DNA of 64,000 nucleotides from Bacillota bacterium (GTDB lineage: Bacteria; Bacillota; Sulfobacillia; JAJYWN01; JAJZPE01), in assembly GCA_021787335.1 (NCBI GenBank), contig JAJYMC010000033.1:111190-175189 (forward strand), read 5' to 3'. Below are positions 43,401 to 52,300 of the stretch, piece after piece. The translations under genes and the position numbers were made by a program. The notes below the pieces were generated by a model. That model did no database searches. It was not told the DNA's origin and saw only the letters and a list, made by a program, of their open reading frames with translations. Positions within the stretch are counted from its first letter, which is position 1. The number at the start of each line of letters is the position of its first letter.

Positions 43401-44287
43401 GACAGCGAGGCGCGGCCGACGATGCCGCCTACCGCGGCCTCGACGCTCGTCGTGCCTGAAGCCGTGGCCACGTATGAACCATCGCTGCCCAGGACGCCGA
43501 TCTTGTCCTTGAGCGACCAGACGGGGGTTATCGGAATGACGTTCCCCCCGGCGTCGTAACCCGTGGCGGTGAACTTCTGAGTCATCCCCTTGGTCAGCCG
43601 CAGCTGGCTTGGGGTGACTTCGATACGGGCCACCCTGCCGGCCGGTGTCTGGGCAAAAGCCGATTCGGCCAGGGTCTTGCCGTCCACACGCTTGACATCA
43701 AACACCGCGACGCTGGTCATCAGGGCGATGTCACCCCGGCTGGCCACACCGGCGCTGACGAAAGAGGTCTTGACCGTCAGCCCAAGCTGGTCGGAAACCG
43801 CCACATACCCCACCGGCCAGCCGCCCTTGGCCTTGGCGTCTTCGTCCTTGCCCAGAAGCCTGATGAGCATCGCCGCGGCCTGGGCGTATGTAACCTGGTC
43901 GGTGGGCCCGAAACGCCCGTCGCCGTATCCGGAGATGAGGCCTTGCGCGACGGCTACGTTGACGTAGCCGGACTCCCAGCCGCTGGCCGCAACGTCGTTG
44001 AACTCGGTCGGCCCCTTCGAGGCCGTGGCCGCGGCGTCCATGTTCAGAGCCCGCACCAGGATGGCCGCCATCTGGGCCCGCGTCACGCTCTGGTAAGGCT
44101 GATACGAGGAGCTGTCCACGCCAGTGACGATTCCCAGGTCGGCAAGTTTCGTCACGGCGGCCTCGTACTTGCTGCCGGCCACGTCGGCGAAGGACGCCGC
44201 TGAGACCATACGGGGCAGGGCCAATGCGCTCAGGGTCAGGGCCAGGATCAACGGCCCCACCCACCATCGACCAATACGCCTCGCCAT
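40496..44287 (-). CDS. Giant SLH/Ig-like repeat surface protein A
   Basis: A 1263-residue exported protein. Signal peptide about residues 8-31 (ending MVSAAS). SLH region about 32-200: FADVAGSKYEAAVTKLADLG with VTRAQMAAILVRAL, FNDVAASGWESGYVNVAVAQG with FGPTDQVTYAQAAAML, and a weak third (VSDQLGLTVKTSFVS...RGDIALM). Then an Ig-like bacterial domain (VTPSQLRLTKGMTQKFTATGYD) and about eight invasin-type (Big_1) repeats, each marked by a piece like ADG.S..TI.A.V.D..GN.V, and finally a C-terminal beta domain. It is a typical long adhesin-like stalk standing on the wall. Start ATG 44287, with GGAGGGA 9-10 bases upstream. Paralogue of the next gene, which has the same order of domains. Confidence 0.88.
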   Translation of the reverse strand: MARRIGRWWVGPLILALTLSALALPRMVSAASFADVAGSKYEAAVTKLADLGIVTGVDSSSYQPYQSVTRAQMAAILVRALNMDAAATASKGPTEFNDVAASGWESGYVNVAVAQGLISGYGDGRFGPTDQVTYAQAAAMLIRLLGKDEDAKAKGGWPVGYVAVSDQLGLTVKTSFVSAGVASRGDIALMTSVAVFDVKRVDGKTLAESAFAQTPAGRVARIEVTPSQLRLTKGMTQKFTATGYDAGGNVIPITPVWSLKDKIGVLGSDGSYVATASGTTSVEAAVGGIVGRASLSVSGPAYQVIAVANPVSISANGRATATITATVTDENRNPVGTSGDVINFALADSSLGTLSAQSATTTNGVATVTYTTSSRVGLQTIITSSGTLISGTAGLTLTAPVPAKIALSAEPDRMAADGISRTAIKATLIDQTGYEMSNLTGNSIVVSLINAAPSVAVLPQPTVVIQYGASSGQVYLNATTAIGSTVVSGSTTYYNLPVTPVTVTTGIVGVPKKVAVKSPTTTYAANGGTQAEVVVELQDANGYVVTGNNSAHVTLAVSSGVATVQNPYATVSGGLARFYLTSTVAGTVGVRANCSDVATDAGTGQVTFVPGPASGISLSVDPVSTIAADGVSRLTLKARIVDAYSNTVTSATMPITFVRTTSTGVINLVSNAAVTPVNGIATAEIQSTSSGGAENFKATGAGLADSNIIPVTATIVGPANRLVLSTVGSAVVGNSVSVRVEVQDALGHVVTSDNGRQVFLRAIGVGPVIQNPQTTSRGVVFFDVKDTTAENIKLWAESQGLTSDVNGVNVAFTPGPIDHIKLKASPESISADGNSVSTITAAAIDQYGNEIPTSEVLTVSVSDPAVGTLNSAQLWTGGWTSVQFKSTTATGSTTITGTSSLRRVDPVTINTYISGLPARVVVDTPVPVSAGQGETGSVMKVRVRIVDVNGNQVTSLNTGADASAVGLSVTGITGTSTITRFGGDYGLAPAGFSSNGANLGSAAVVAGMAEFNFTDTHADTVTLIPLFLYKGVQLPVQSGTGVVNVGAPARLTVTADHLVLPVGGGSSTITATITDSYGNKVSNMSDDITVRMSSADYLTLNSTTARTVNGQSQFTASVKPGAPIGSTILTLIGTVYSPAGAQVTVSVDTPPSKPTIYATDTFGMDSVLNVADTAARVVVNTAPHPMRLILKLYVNGSEVLGWSTGTGGTITDGINPNNTSVVVYIKKQDLGYDGAKDIRVMLVNDLGASPLSDTYRITVDSTH

Positions 44288-44512
44288 GCCAGCCACTCCC
44301 TCCAGATAAGGGCTCTCACGGGCCTCAGGTTTCCATCATTGAGTATGACGCGATAACGTTACTAAATGTTCCTCGGGGAGTATCCATTTTCCTTCGGCCG
44401 CAGCTACCGAATAGCCGCGACGGCCCGCGGCGTTCCCGGGTGAGTGGAAGCAAGGCCGGTCCTCCCTGGCCGGGAAGAAGGGTGAGGCTCGGGTATGCCG
44501 CATCCGTACGCC

Positions 44513-44551
44513 ACAAAAAAAGGAAAGGACCGGGCCGAAGCCCGGTCCTTT
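44513..44551 (-). terminator. Terminator after the second giant SLH/Ig gene
   Basis: On the minus strand AAAGGACCGGGC, loop TTCG, GCCCGGTCCTTT (12-bp perfect stem) followed by CCTTTTTTTGTGG, 22 bases past the stop. Confidence 0.92.
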
Positions 44552-44573
44552 GAGTTCCGCCGACCCGTTAGGG

Positions 44574-47500
44574 TCAGGGAATGGTCACCGTGTAGGTAAC
44601 CGAGGTGTAGTTGTCAATCGTGACCCTGATGGTGTCGCCGCTGGCCGCGCCAGTATAGGTGGTCTGGGCTTGGCCGTTGGCGTCAAGCGTCGGGTTGGCC
44701 GTGGTGATGGTACCAGCGCCGGTGAGGCGCGTGAAGGTGACCTTCTGACCGACGTTCGGGTTCGGCGCGAGGGCGGCTCCGTTGATCGCGTTGCCGTACT
44801 GGTCGCGGACCACGGCGGTCAGAGTCGCCGTGCCGGCCGAGACGACCGCCGTCACAACGACGTTGCTCGGGGTCCCAGCGTAGGTTATGTAGCTCGCGTT
44901 GCCGGCGGTGATGGTGGTGCTGCCGTCAACCGACGCGCTCAGGTTGATGAGACCGGCGCCGGTCTTCGACTGGAGCTGGACGGTGGCCACACCGTTGACG
45001 ATCGGGGCGCTGGTAGCCAGCAAGGTCCCGAAGTCATTGCCACTGGTGATGGAGAACTTCATGGTGCCGGTGGCGCTCGGGACGGTGTTGTTGTTCGCGT
45101 CCGTGACCTTCGCCGTGATCGTGGCGACGGATGAGCCGTTGGCCACGACGTAGCTCGGGAGGACGCTCAGAACAACCTTGGTCGCGCTGGCGGCCACGAA
45201 GTTGCCGGTAGCGGTGTAGGTCTGAAGGGCCGACGGAGCCGTGGTGTAGGCGTAGTAGGTCACCGTTTCAGCCTTGGTGTCGATGAAGGTGAACTTCGCC
45301 TGGCCGCGGTCGTAGGCGGTGGTGGGAGCGACGCCGTAGGTGGTCCCGGCGGACGTGGTGATGTTCATCAGGATCGTCGGAGAGTAGCTGCCGACGGTCA
45401 CCCGGTTGCCGGCCGCGTCAAGGACCTGGACATAGATACTCTGGGTCCCACCAGCCGTCGCGTCCTTGATGGCGGTGATGCCGAGCTTGGCCGCGGAGCC
45501 GACGGTGATGGTGTTGATGGTCGCCGAGCCGCTGGTGTAACCGGTGGCGGAACCAGTGATGGTCGCGCTGCCGGGCAGGGCGGTGGAGATGAAATCAGTG
45601 GGAGCCGAGGAGGCGTTCTGCGCGATATTGACGGTGGCCGCGATGCTGCCGGCGGCGGTGCTGGAGTTGCTGACGGTGATGTCGAGGCCCGCGACGGCGG
45701 TAACGGTCACCGCGTTGCCATAGGCGTCGGCGAGAGCGAAGGTCACGGTGGAGTGGCTACCATCGGCGCCAATCGTGGTCAGGTTCGGCGTGACGGTGAT
45801 GGTCGTCGCCGTGCCCGAGCCCACGTTGAACGCGGTGGAGTTGGCGCTGTCGACCAGGCCGGTCGAGGTGGCCTTATAGTAGTACCCGGTATCCGCCGTG
45901 TTCAGGGTGACGCTGAAGCTGGCCGAGCCGAGGCTGGAGGTGGCGGTGTAGGTGCCCACCGCCGCGCCCGTGCTGTCATACACGGTGAGGGTGACGGCGC
46001 GGCCGGAGTCCGTGGTGACGGTGGTCCCGGCGTAATCCTGGACGTACGCCTTCACGGTGAAGGCCGTGCCAGCGGTCTGGCCGAGGACGTCGGCCACGGA
46101 GAGCTTGTTGGCCGGGCCCATGATCCTGGTGATGACGTTCCGCCCGGCGCTGGCGTACTGCGTACCGCTGACGGTGACGTACGCCTTGTAGACATCCGTC
46201 ACACCGTTATTGGTGGTCGAGGTGACGCTCACGCTCGCCGAACCGTTGACCGAGGTCACGGTGGTGTCGGCGAAGGACGCGGTAGCGTTGGCGTTGGAGT
46301 CCTTCTTGAACGTGATTGAGTAGGAGCCGGCGCTCACCGGGTTGCCGGCCGAGTCGGCCAAGCTGGCGGTGAGGGTACCGGTCGCCCCGGTGGCGTTCAG
46401 GAGAACGTCAGAGCCGGAGAGCGGCGAACCGGTCAGGGTGATCTGGGTGATCGGGCCGGCCGTGAAGGTGCCACTCGCCGTGGCCGAAGCCAGGGTGATG
46501 GCCGGGGTCGTGTTATAGGTACCCTTCACGGTGTAGCTGACCGTCTCAGCCTTGGTGTCGGTGACGGTCCAAGTGGCCGTGCCAGCGCCGAAGGTCGGGC
46601 CGGCGACGACCGGAGCGCCGCCGCTGCCGGCGGTTGGGGTGATGGTCAGGCTAACCTGGGGCGTGAGGCCGGTGAACGTGGTGCCGGTGACTTGGTTGCC
46701 GTTCACGTCGAGGACGCGAGCGACGACTGTCTGGGTCTTGGCGGTGGCGGTGGCGCCGGCGGTGTCGGCCGTGGCGCTGGCGACGGTGTCAATGGCGAGC
46801 TTGTACGGCGCACCGACGACCAGGGTGTTGACCGTGGCGTTGGTCACCGGGAGGCTGAGGCTAGTGCCGCTCTTCTTGAAAGCGCCGCTGACGGTGGCCG
46901 AGCCGATGTTGGCCTTGGCGGTCAGGTTGGCGAAGGTGGCACCGGAGTTCACGCTCGCCGTGGCATTGCTGCCGAAGCTGGCGATGTTGGTGTCAGAGAC
47001 GGTCAGCGTGCCGGTCACGTCGGCCGGGAACGCCATCGTCTGGCCTTCCTGGTCCTTGGCGGTCACGCTGACCTTGGTGCTGCTGACGCCGTCGGCCGCG
47101 AGGGTCGCCGGATCAGCGGAAAGGACAAACGAGGTCAACGTCTGAGCGGCCGGAGTGACGGCGACAAAGGAGCCCGTCAGACCGTTGCAGGAGGCGTTGA
47201 CGTAGGTGGTGGCGGTGTTGCCCGCGGCGGCCGACGTCAGGGTGACGCTGGCGACGCCGTTGGCGACCGCGACGCTGCCGCTGCTCAAGGTGACGCCGCC
47301 GCCGGTGGCGGTGAACGCGACGTTGCCCGAGTAGTTGCCGACGGTGTTGCCGGCCGCGTCAACGATCGTAGCGGTCAGGGTCGTGGTGGACTTCCCGTTA
47401 GCCACGATGGTCCCAGGAGTTGAGAGCTTCATGGCCGTAGCGGTACCGTACACGTTGACGGTGGCGGTCCCGCTCACGTCGCCGACCTTGGCGGTGATCG

Positions 47501-48323
47501 TCGCCACGCCGGAGGCGGAGGCGCCGAAGATGCCGCTCTGATCCACGACTCCGTTCTTGTCGACCGACCAGGTCGGGGTGATGTCCATGGCCTTGCCATC
47601 AGCGTCGGTGCCCTTGGCGGTAAAGGTAACCTGCCCGCCGACGGCCACGTTGGTGGCGCTGCCAGTGACCGTGATGCTGGCGAGCTTGGGCCCAACCTTG
47701 AACACGCTCTGGGCGATGGTCTTGCCCGTGTCCGGGTTCTTGGTGCCGAACACGGTGACGTTGGTCATCAGAGCGGTGTCGCCGCGGGTGGCGGGCTTGC
47801 TGGCCGAGAAGTCAGTGCCGGCGGTCAGCCCGTACTTGGTGGCGACGGTGATGAAGTTCGTCGGCCAGGGACCGACGGCTTCCTTAGCCAGGCCAGCCGC
47901 CCGAACAAGCATGGTCGCGAGTTCGGCGTAGGTGACCTCGCGGAGAGGAGCGAACTGGTTGTTGCCGATGCCGTTGATGATGTTCTGGGCATAAGCAACG
48001 TTCACATAGCCCGACGCCCAGTCAGTAGCCGGGACGTCCGTGAACGGGGTGGCACCCTTGGAAAGCTTCGCGGTGTCATCAAGGCCGAGAGCGCGGACCA
48101 TAATGGCCGCAGCCATCGCCCTGGTGAGGGTCGCGTTAGCCTTATAAGTGCCATCCGGGAAACCGGTCACGATGTTAAGACCAGTAAGGGCCTTAACAGC
48201 CGCTTCGTACTTGGTCCCCTCAATGTCAGACAGGGAGCCAGCCGCCGAAGCGAAAGTCGTGACGGTTCCAAGGACTGTCGCCACCACAAGAAGGGCGACG
48301 AACAGTTTCTTGAAACGCCTCAT
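44574..48323 (-). CDS. Giant SLH/Ig-like repeat surface protein B
   Basis: A 1249-residue exported protein, paralogous to protein A. Signal peptide about residues 6-27 (ending TFASAAG). SLH region: LSDIEGTKYEAAVKALTGLN with GFPDGTYKANATLTRAMAAAIMVRAL, FTDVPATDWASGYVNVAYAQN with FAPLREVTYAELATMLVRAAG, and a weak third. Then an Ig-like domain (SITVTGSATNVAVGGQVTFTAKGTD) and about nine Big_1-type repeats (for example IVANGKSTTTLTATIVDAAGN, IGADGSHSTVTFALADAYGN). Ser/Thr/Gly/Ala content is very high, as in major S-layer proteins, and cysteine is nearly absent. AAGGAGGACTGAGG before ATG is a strong ribosome site. With its own promoter, long leader and strong terminator, it is a good candidate for the main S-layer protein. 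Confidence 0.9.
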   Translation of the reverse strand: MRRFKKLFVALLVVATVLGTVTTFASAAGSLSDIEGTKYEAAVKALTGLNIVTGFPDGTYKANATLTRAMAAAIMVRALGLDDTAKLSKGATPFTDVPATDWASGYVNVAYAQNIINGIGNNQFAPLREVTYAELATMLVRAAGLAKEAVGPWPTNFITVATKYGLTAGTDFSASKPATRGDTALMTNVTVFGTKNPDTGKTIAQSVFKVGPKLASITVTGSATNVAVGGQVTFTAKGTDADGKAMDITPTWSVDKNGVVDQSGIFGASASGVATITAKVGDVSGTATVNVYGTATAMKLSTPGTIVANGKSTTTLTATIVDAAGNTVGNYSGNVAFTATGGGVTLSSGSVAVANGVASVTLTSAAAGNTATTYVNASCNGLTGSFVAVTPAAQTLTSFVLSADPATLAADGVSSTKVSVTAKDQEGQTMAFPADVTGTLTVSDTNIASFGSNATASVNSGATFANLTAKANIGSATVSGAFKKSGTSLSLPVTNATVNTLVVGAPYKLAIDTVASATADTAGATATAKTQTVVARVLDVNGNQVTGTTFTGLTPQVSLTITPTAGSGGAPVVAGPTFGAGTATWTVTDTKAETVSYTVKGTYNTTPAITLASATASGTFTAGPITQITLTGSPLSGSDVLLNATGATGTLTASLADSAGNPVSAGSYSITFKKDSNANATASFADTTVTSVNGSASVSVTSTTNNGVTDVYKAYVTVSGTQYASAGRNVITRIMGPANKLSVADVLGQTAGTAFTVKAYVQDYAGTTVTTDSGRAVTLTVYDSTGAAVGTYTATSSLGSASFSVTLNTADTGYYYKATSTGLVDSANSTAFNVGSGTATTITVTPNLTTIGADGSHSTVTFALADAYGNAVTVTAVAGLDITVSNSSTAAGSIAATVNIAQNASSAPTDFISTALPGSATITGSATGYTSGSATINTITVGSAAKLGITAIKDATAGGTQSIYVQVLDAAGNRVTVGSYSPTILMNITTSAGTTYGVAPTTAYDRGQAKFTFIDTKAETVTYYAYTTAPSALQTYTATGNFVAASATKVVLSVLPSYVVANGSSVATITAKVTDANNNTVPSATGTMKFSITSGNDFGTLLATSAPIVNGVATVQLQSKTGAGLINLSASVDGSTTITAGNASYITYAGTPSNVVVTAVVSAGTATLTAVVRDQYGNAINGAALAPNPNVGQKVTFTRLTGAGTITTANPTLDANGQAQTTYTGAASGDTIRVTIDNYTSVTYTVTIP

Positions 48324-48479
48324 CCTCAGTCCTCCTTTTGATTCGCCTTACCAGTTTTAGAGAGCTCTAGTGGTTTAAAAACTGTTGGGCGAACCCCCCC
48401 CTTCGAAGAATCCTTTTGAACTTAACCCGCGCCGGCGACGGAGCCACCTTTGCGGAGTTAATTCCTCTAAACTAGTCCA

Positions 48480-48500
48480 CCCCCGCGTTTGCGGGGGTTT
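48480..48500 (+). terminator. Perfect hairpin with T-run on the plus strand, in the SLH leader
   Basis: CCCCCGC, loop GTTT, GCGGGGG followed by TTTTAAC: terminator-like when read on the plus strand, yet no plus-strand gene precedes it. On the minus strand it is a stable hairpin inside the leader of giant SLH protein B. It may end a small antisense RNA or be a leader structure. Confidence 0.5.
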
Positions 48501-48711
48501 TAACATGGACCTTTGTGGTTTTCAAGGTCCTGCCGAGATCTATCTCAAGGTCTTGCGAATAGGCGTGGTTGCTGGGTTTCGTGAGTCTCTAGATTCTGCG
48601 GTCTGCCTTGGGTTTCCTTCCTGTAAACATAACATACAGGTTCGGGAAATGATGGGCAGCTTGTGGGGGTCATTCCTCGCCTGGGTGTGTGCACCGGAAG
48701 CGCTAAAGCCA

Positions 48712-48741
48712 ATTATACCAGCGGAGATGCAGGAGAGTCAA
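48712..48741 (-). promoter_or_regulatory. Promoter of giant SLH protein B
   Basis: On the minus strand TTGACT (48741-48736), 18 bases, TATAAT (48717-48712) with an extended TGG before the -10 box. It would start a transcript about 390 bases before the gene. Consensus quality is high; the distance is unusually long. Confidence 0.65.
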
Positions 48742-49318
48742 CGGTTTCTAGCGCTTTTGGATGGTTTTCCCGGGTCTGCCAAGAGGCCTTGCCAATTCGG
48801 CTTTTTGCAGTCGGCCCGGGGGTTCCGCTTCCTGAGCATGAAAGTTCAGCTTCCTACTTTCATTCTCTGTAATTGCCAAAATTCCTTCTATAATGCAGGG
48901 ATTTCCTTAGAAAACCGCTGGGTCCGGAAGCGGGCATGGTGTCTTTGTCCCATATTGAGACCTCTCCGTTAGACGTGGAAACCGGACAAGAGGTTCCCGG
49001 TTTCTCAGAGATTTTTTCCATTTACCAAAACGCCCAGCTACGGTGGCCTCTGGCAGAAAGCGGGCGGGCCGCCCGAACCTTTCAGCAAGGGGTGGGCGGT
49101 GCTCGCCGGCCCGGCTGGGATCGGGTCGGACACCCCTTGTTTCGTAAGAGTAAGGAGGGGATTTAGGTTTTCTATTCCGGCCATCGAATCCCTTCAGGAA
49201 TTTGACGACAGCATCCGACAACTTCCGCTGAACCGGAAATTGCAGGTTAAGGCGCCCGTCCGTCGAAGCTCTGTCCAGCTTCACTTGCCTTCAGGGTGCC
49301 TTTGGGGGAGGAGCCTCA

Positions 49319-52300
49319 ATGAACCCCGCTGATCGGCTGGGTCGTCCCATAGTCGTTGCGCTTGCCGCGGCCATCGCCCTGACGACGGCCTTCTCCGGCG
49401 TGGCCCTGGCGGCCCCCGACCTTGGGCCGGCCCCGCCCGAGGTCATCTCCGTGCCCTACCTGGCGGCCGCCCCCTACTATGAATGGTCCGCCAAAGACCG
49501 GACCTATCTCCAGGGCGTCTGGGCCGGGGCACCCGCGGACCCCGCTTCCCCGGCGGACGCCGCGGCCACCGTGGCCCTGGCGAAGCGACTTCTGACCGAG
49601 GTCGGCCAGCTCCAGACGGTCATCGACCAGCTCCGCTCGCGCGAAGGATACCTGGCCCCGAAGGGCTACGCCATCTACCGCGCCCAGACCACGGGCAAGC
49701 TCCTCGCGCTGAACTGGGCCTGGCAGGCCCGGCTGGACCTGGTCGCCTACCTGACCGGCCAGCGCTCGTCGCGGCCCGGCACTGACTTCTACCCGGCCAC
49801 CGACCGGGACGGCGACCACGTCTTCGACCTCTCGACCCGGGCCAATACCTGGGCCTACCCCGACGCCCGCAAGGCCATCGACGCCCTGGATTACGTCCAG
49901 GCCGACCCGGCCGCCTTCGCGGGCTATGAGGGCTTTCTTCTTCCTTACGCCATCACCGGCTCGGCCATCGGTTACGGTACCCTCGGCCACGGCTTCGTTG
50001 GCGCCCACACGGCGAACGCCTTCAGCGCCTGGGACGCCCACGTCATGACCCACGAGTTCGCCCACAGCTTCAGCTTCACGTTCCTGGGCTTCCGCGGAGA
50101 CCAGCCGGGGCCGTGGGATGACTACGTGGCCGTCCGCGGTCTGCCCAAGTACGAGGGGGCGGCTGAGGCCGGCGAGCCTGGCTGGAAGACCTCGACGTAC
50201 GAGGTCTTCGCCGAGGACGTCCGCATCCTGATGGGCAACCCTGAGGCGGCGTCGAGCGCCCCGCAGACGGCCTACGCCGATCCCCGCTCCGTCGCCGGCC
50301 TGGCCGACAAGCTGAAGGCCTTCTTCGCCAAGCGTGAAGCGGCCTATCGTCCGCCCGAGCCCCTGTCCGACCTGGGCCTCGGCTTTTTCGGCGCGACGCG
50401 GGTGATCCCGCGGAGCCCCATCGACGGGCGCGAGCCGGAGGTCACCTTCGCCCTAACGGACCGCCCGACGCTGCCCTTCTTCATCGCCACCGACCGCAAG
50501 GACGTCAGCTACTGGCTGTCCAAGGACGGCACGGACCTGCAGGACGGGTGGCGGGTCGCCCTGAACCACGGACTTTACTTCGGGGAACTCGGCCTGACCG
50601 CCGGACCGGGGGTCTACAAGCTCGTCCTCAACGCCGACGCCGATTCCAGCTTCCTGTACCGCGCGGTCTACATCATCTATGACGGCTCAGGCGCGGTGGG
50701 CCAGGCGGCCACGGCCGGCTTCACCCAGGTCCCCCTGGACACCCGACTGGCCTGGACCAGCGACTCGCGCCTTCTTCTCACCGGCGACCTGACCGGATAC
50801 CGAGTCCAGTTCGAGCGGCGCACTCCGGCCGCGGCCGGTTACACGAGCATCGAACCGCAGACGGCGGGCACGTCGTCGCCCGCCCTGACGGCCCAGCCCG
50901 TCGCCCTCGATTCCGGCGATGGGGTCTATCGCTTCTATTACTCAGCCGCCTCAGGCCAGCAGAGCTGGGCGACGGTCGTCCTCGATCGTCCGGGTGACCC
51001 GTGGGCCCCGGTCCTGGCCCAGGCTGGCGAGTCCGTCCCGGTCACCTCCGGCGCGGCGGTCCTCGGGACGCACCATCTGAATGTGGCCGGCGTCTCGTCG
51101 CAGCCAAAGGTCGGGCTCTTCATCTATGACTCCTCCGGCAAGCAGTTGACCTATGCCGAGGCGCAGCGGGCCACCGACGGCTCCTTCAGCGGCAGCGTCG
51201 ACCTCCCGCCGGCCGCCGGCGACCTCTACCTCGTCAACGTGGCCACCGGTCAGCTCGCGGACTACATCCTGACCACCCAGTGGAGCCTGGCGGTGAGGGT
51301 TGCCGCGCCGGCCTCGACCGTGCCTGACCCGCTGGCCGCCTCGTTCGAGGCGGCTGGGAAGGCCGCGATCGCGGGCGACATCTACGTCGCGGGCAGTGCC
51401 TACGTCGACGCCCTCCGCGCGGCGACGGACCGGGGTGATCGGGTGGCCGAGGGCCGGGCCGTGGACGGGCTCCTGACCCTGACCGCCGGCTCCCGTGACT
51501 ACCTCGCCATGGATGCCGTCCGGCAGGCGCTCGGCGGCCTGACTCCGGGCGCCGCCGCCCAGGCGGAGGCCAGCGCCGGCCAGTCCTTCGCCAGAGCCTA
51601 CAAGCGTCGCGAGGCTCTCCAAGCGTTCAGCGGCGCCCTGGCCGACGATCCAGCCAACACCGCCGCGGCCGCCGGCCTCCGCCTCGTCAACGACCCGACC
51701 TATGTCTGGGTCGATCCGGGCGAGGCGCCCAGGGTCATGGTCACCCGCCTGAGCGACATCGACATCTGGGCCAAACTGGTCATCGAGCGGATGAGCTTCA
51801 AGGGCGTCATCAAGGGCTTCTCCGACGGCACCTTCCGGCCGGACCAGCAGGTCCGCCGGGACGAGGCCGTGGCCATGGTCGACCGGGTGCTCGGCCTCGA
51901 GTCCGAGGCCAAGACCCGGGCCGGCGACCCCCTGCCCTACACGGACGCCGCGACCATCGGTGACTGGGCCCGTGGCTATGTCGCGACGGCCTACGTCCAC
52001 AGCCTCGTCGACCTCCGCGAATCGCGCTTCCGCCCGGCCGATTCGGCCACCCGCGCTGAGGTGGCGGTGATGCTCGTCAGCGGCCTCGGCTCTGCCGCCG
52101 ACCAGGCCGCCAGGTCGCTGGCCAACGAGCGCACGACCTTCGCCGACGACGCCCGCATCCCCGCTTGGGCCCGCGGCTACCTCGTCTACGCGGTCAGGAA
52201 CGGCGTCCTCACGGGCTACACCGACAACACGGTCCGCCCTAACGACCCGGTCAAGAGAAGCGAGATGGCCGCCCTGGCCGGTCGCATCGACGACCGGACC

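Larger units (their letters stand above)
48324..49318. other. Divergent intergenic region with long leaders
   Basis: About 1 kb without a supported gene. It holds a promoter for the minus-strand giant SLH gene (48712-48741), that gene's 390-base leader with the hairpin at 48480-48497, a weak TATAAT (48889-48894) for the plus-strand SLH metalloprotease gene, and AGGAATTT/CGAA-type motifs at 49153-49190. Several short ORFs run through it but none has a convincing ribosome site or composition. The base composition is visibly more AT-rich than the surrounding genes. Confidence 0.6.

Noticed and set aside
48380..48520. Possible cyclic-di-GMP riboswitch in the giant SLH leader
   Set aside because: GCAAAGG and GCGGGTTAA resemble parts of the GEMM-I element, but the first conserved half and the tetraloop/receptor order do not fit, so I only call it a structured leader.
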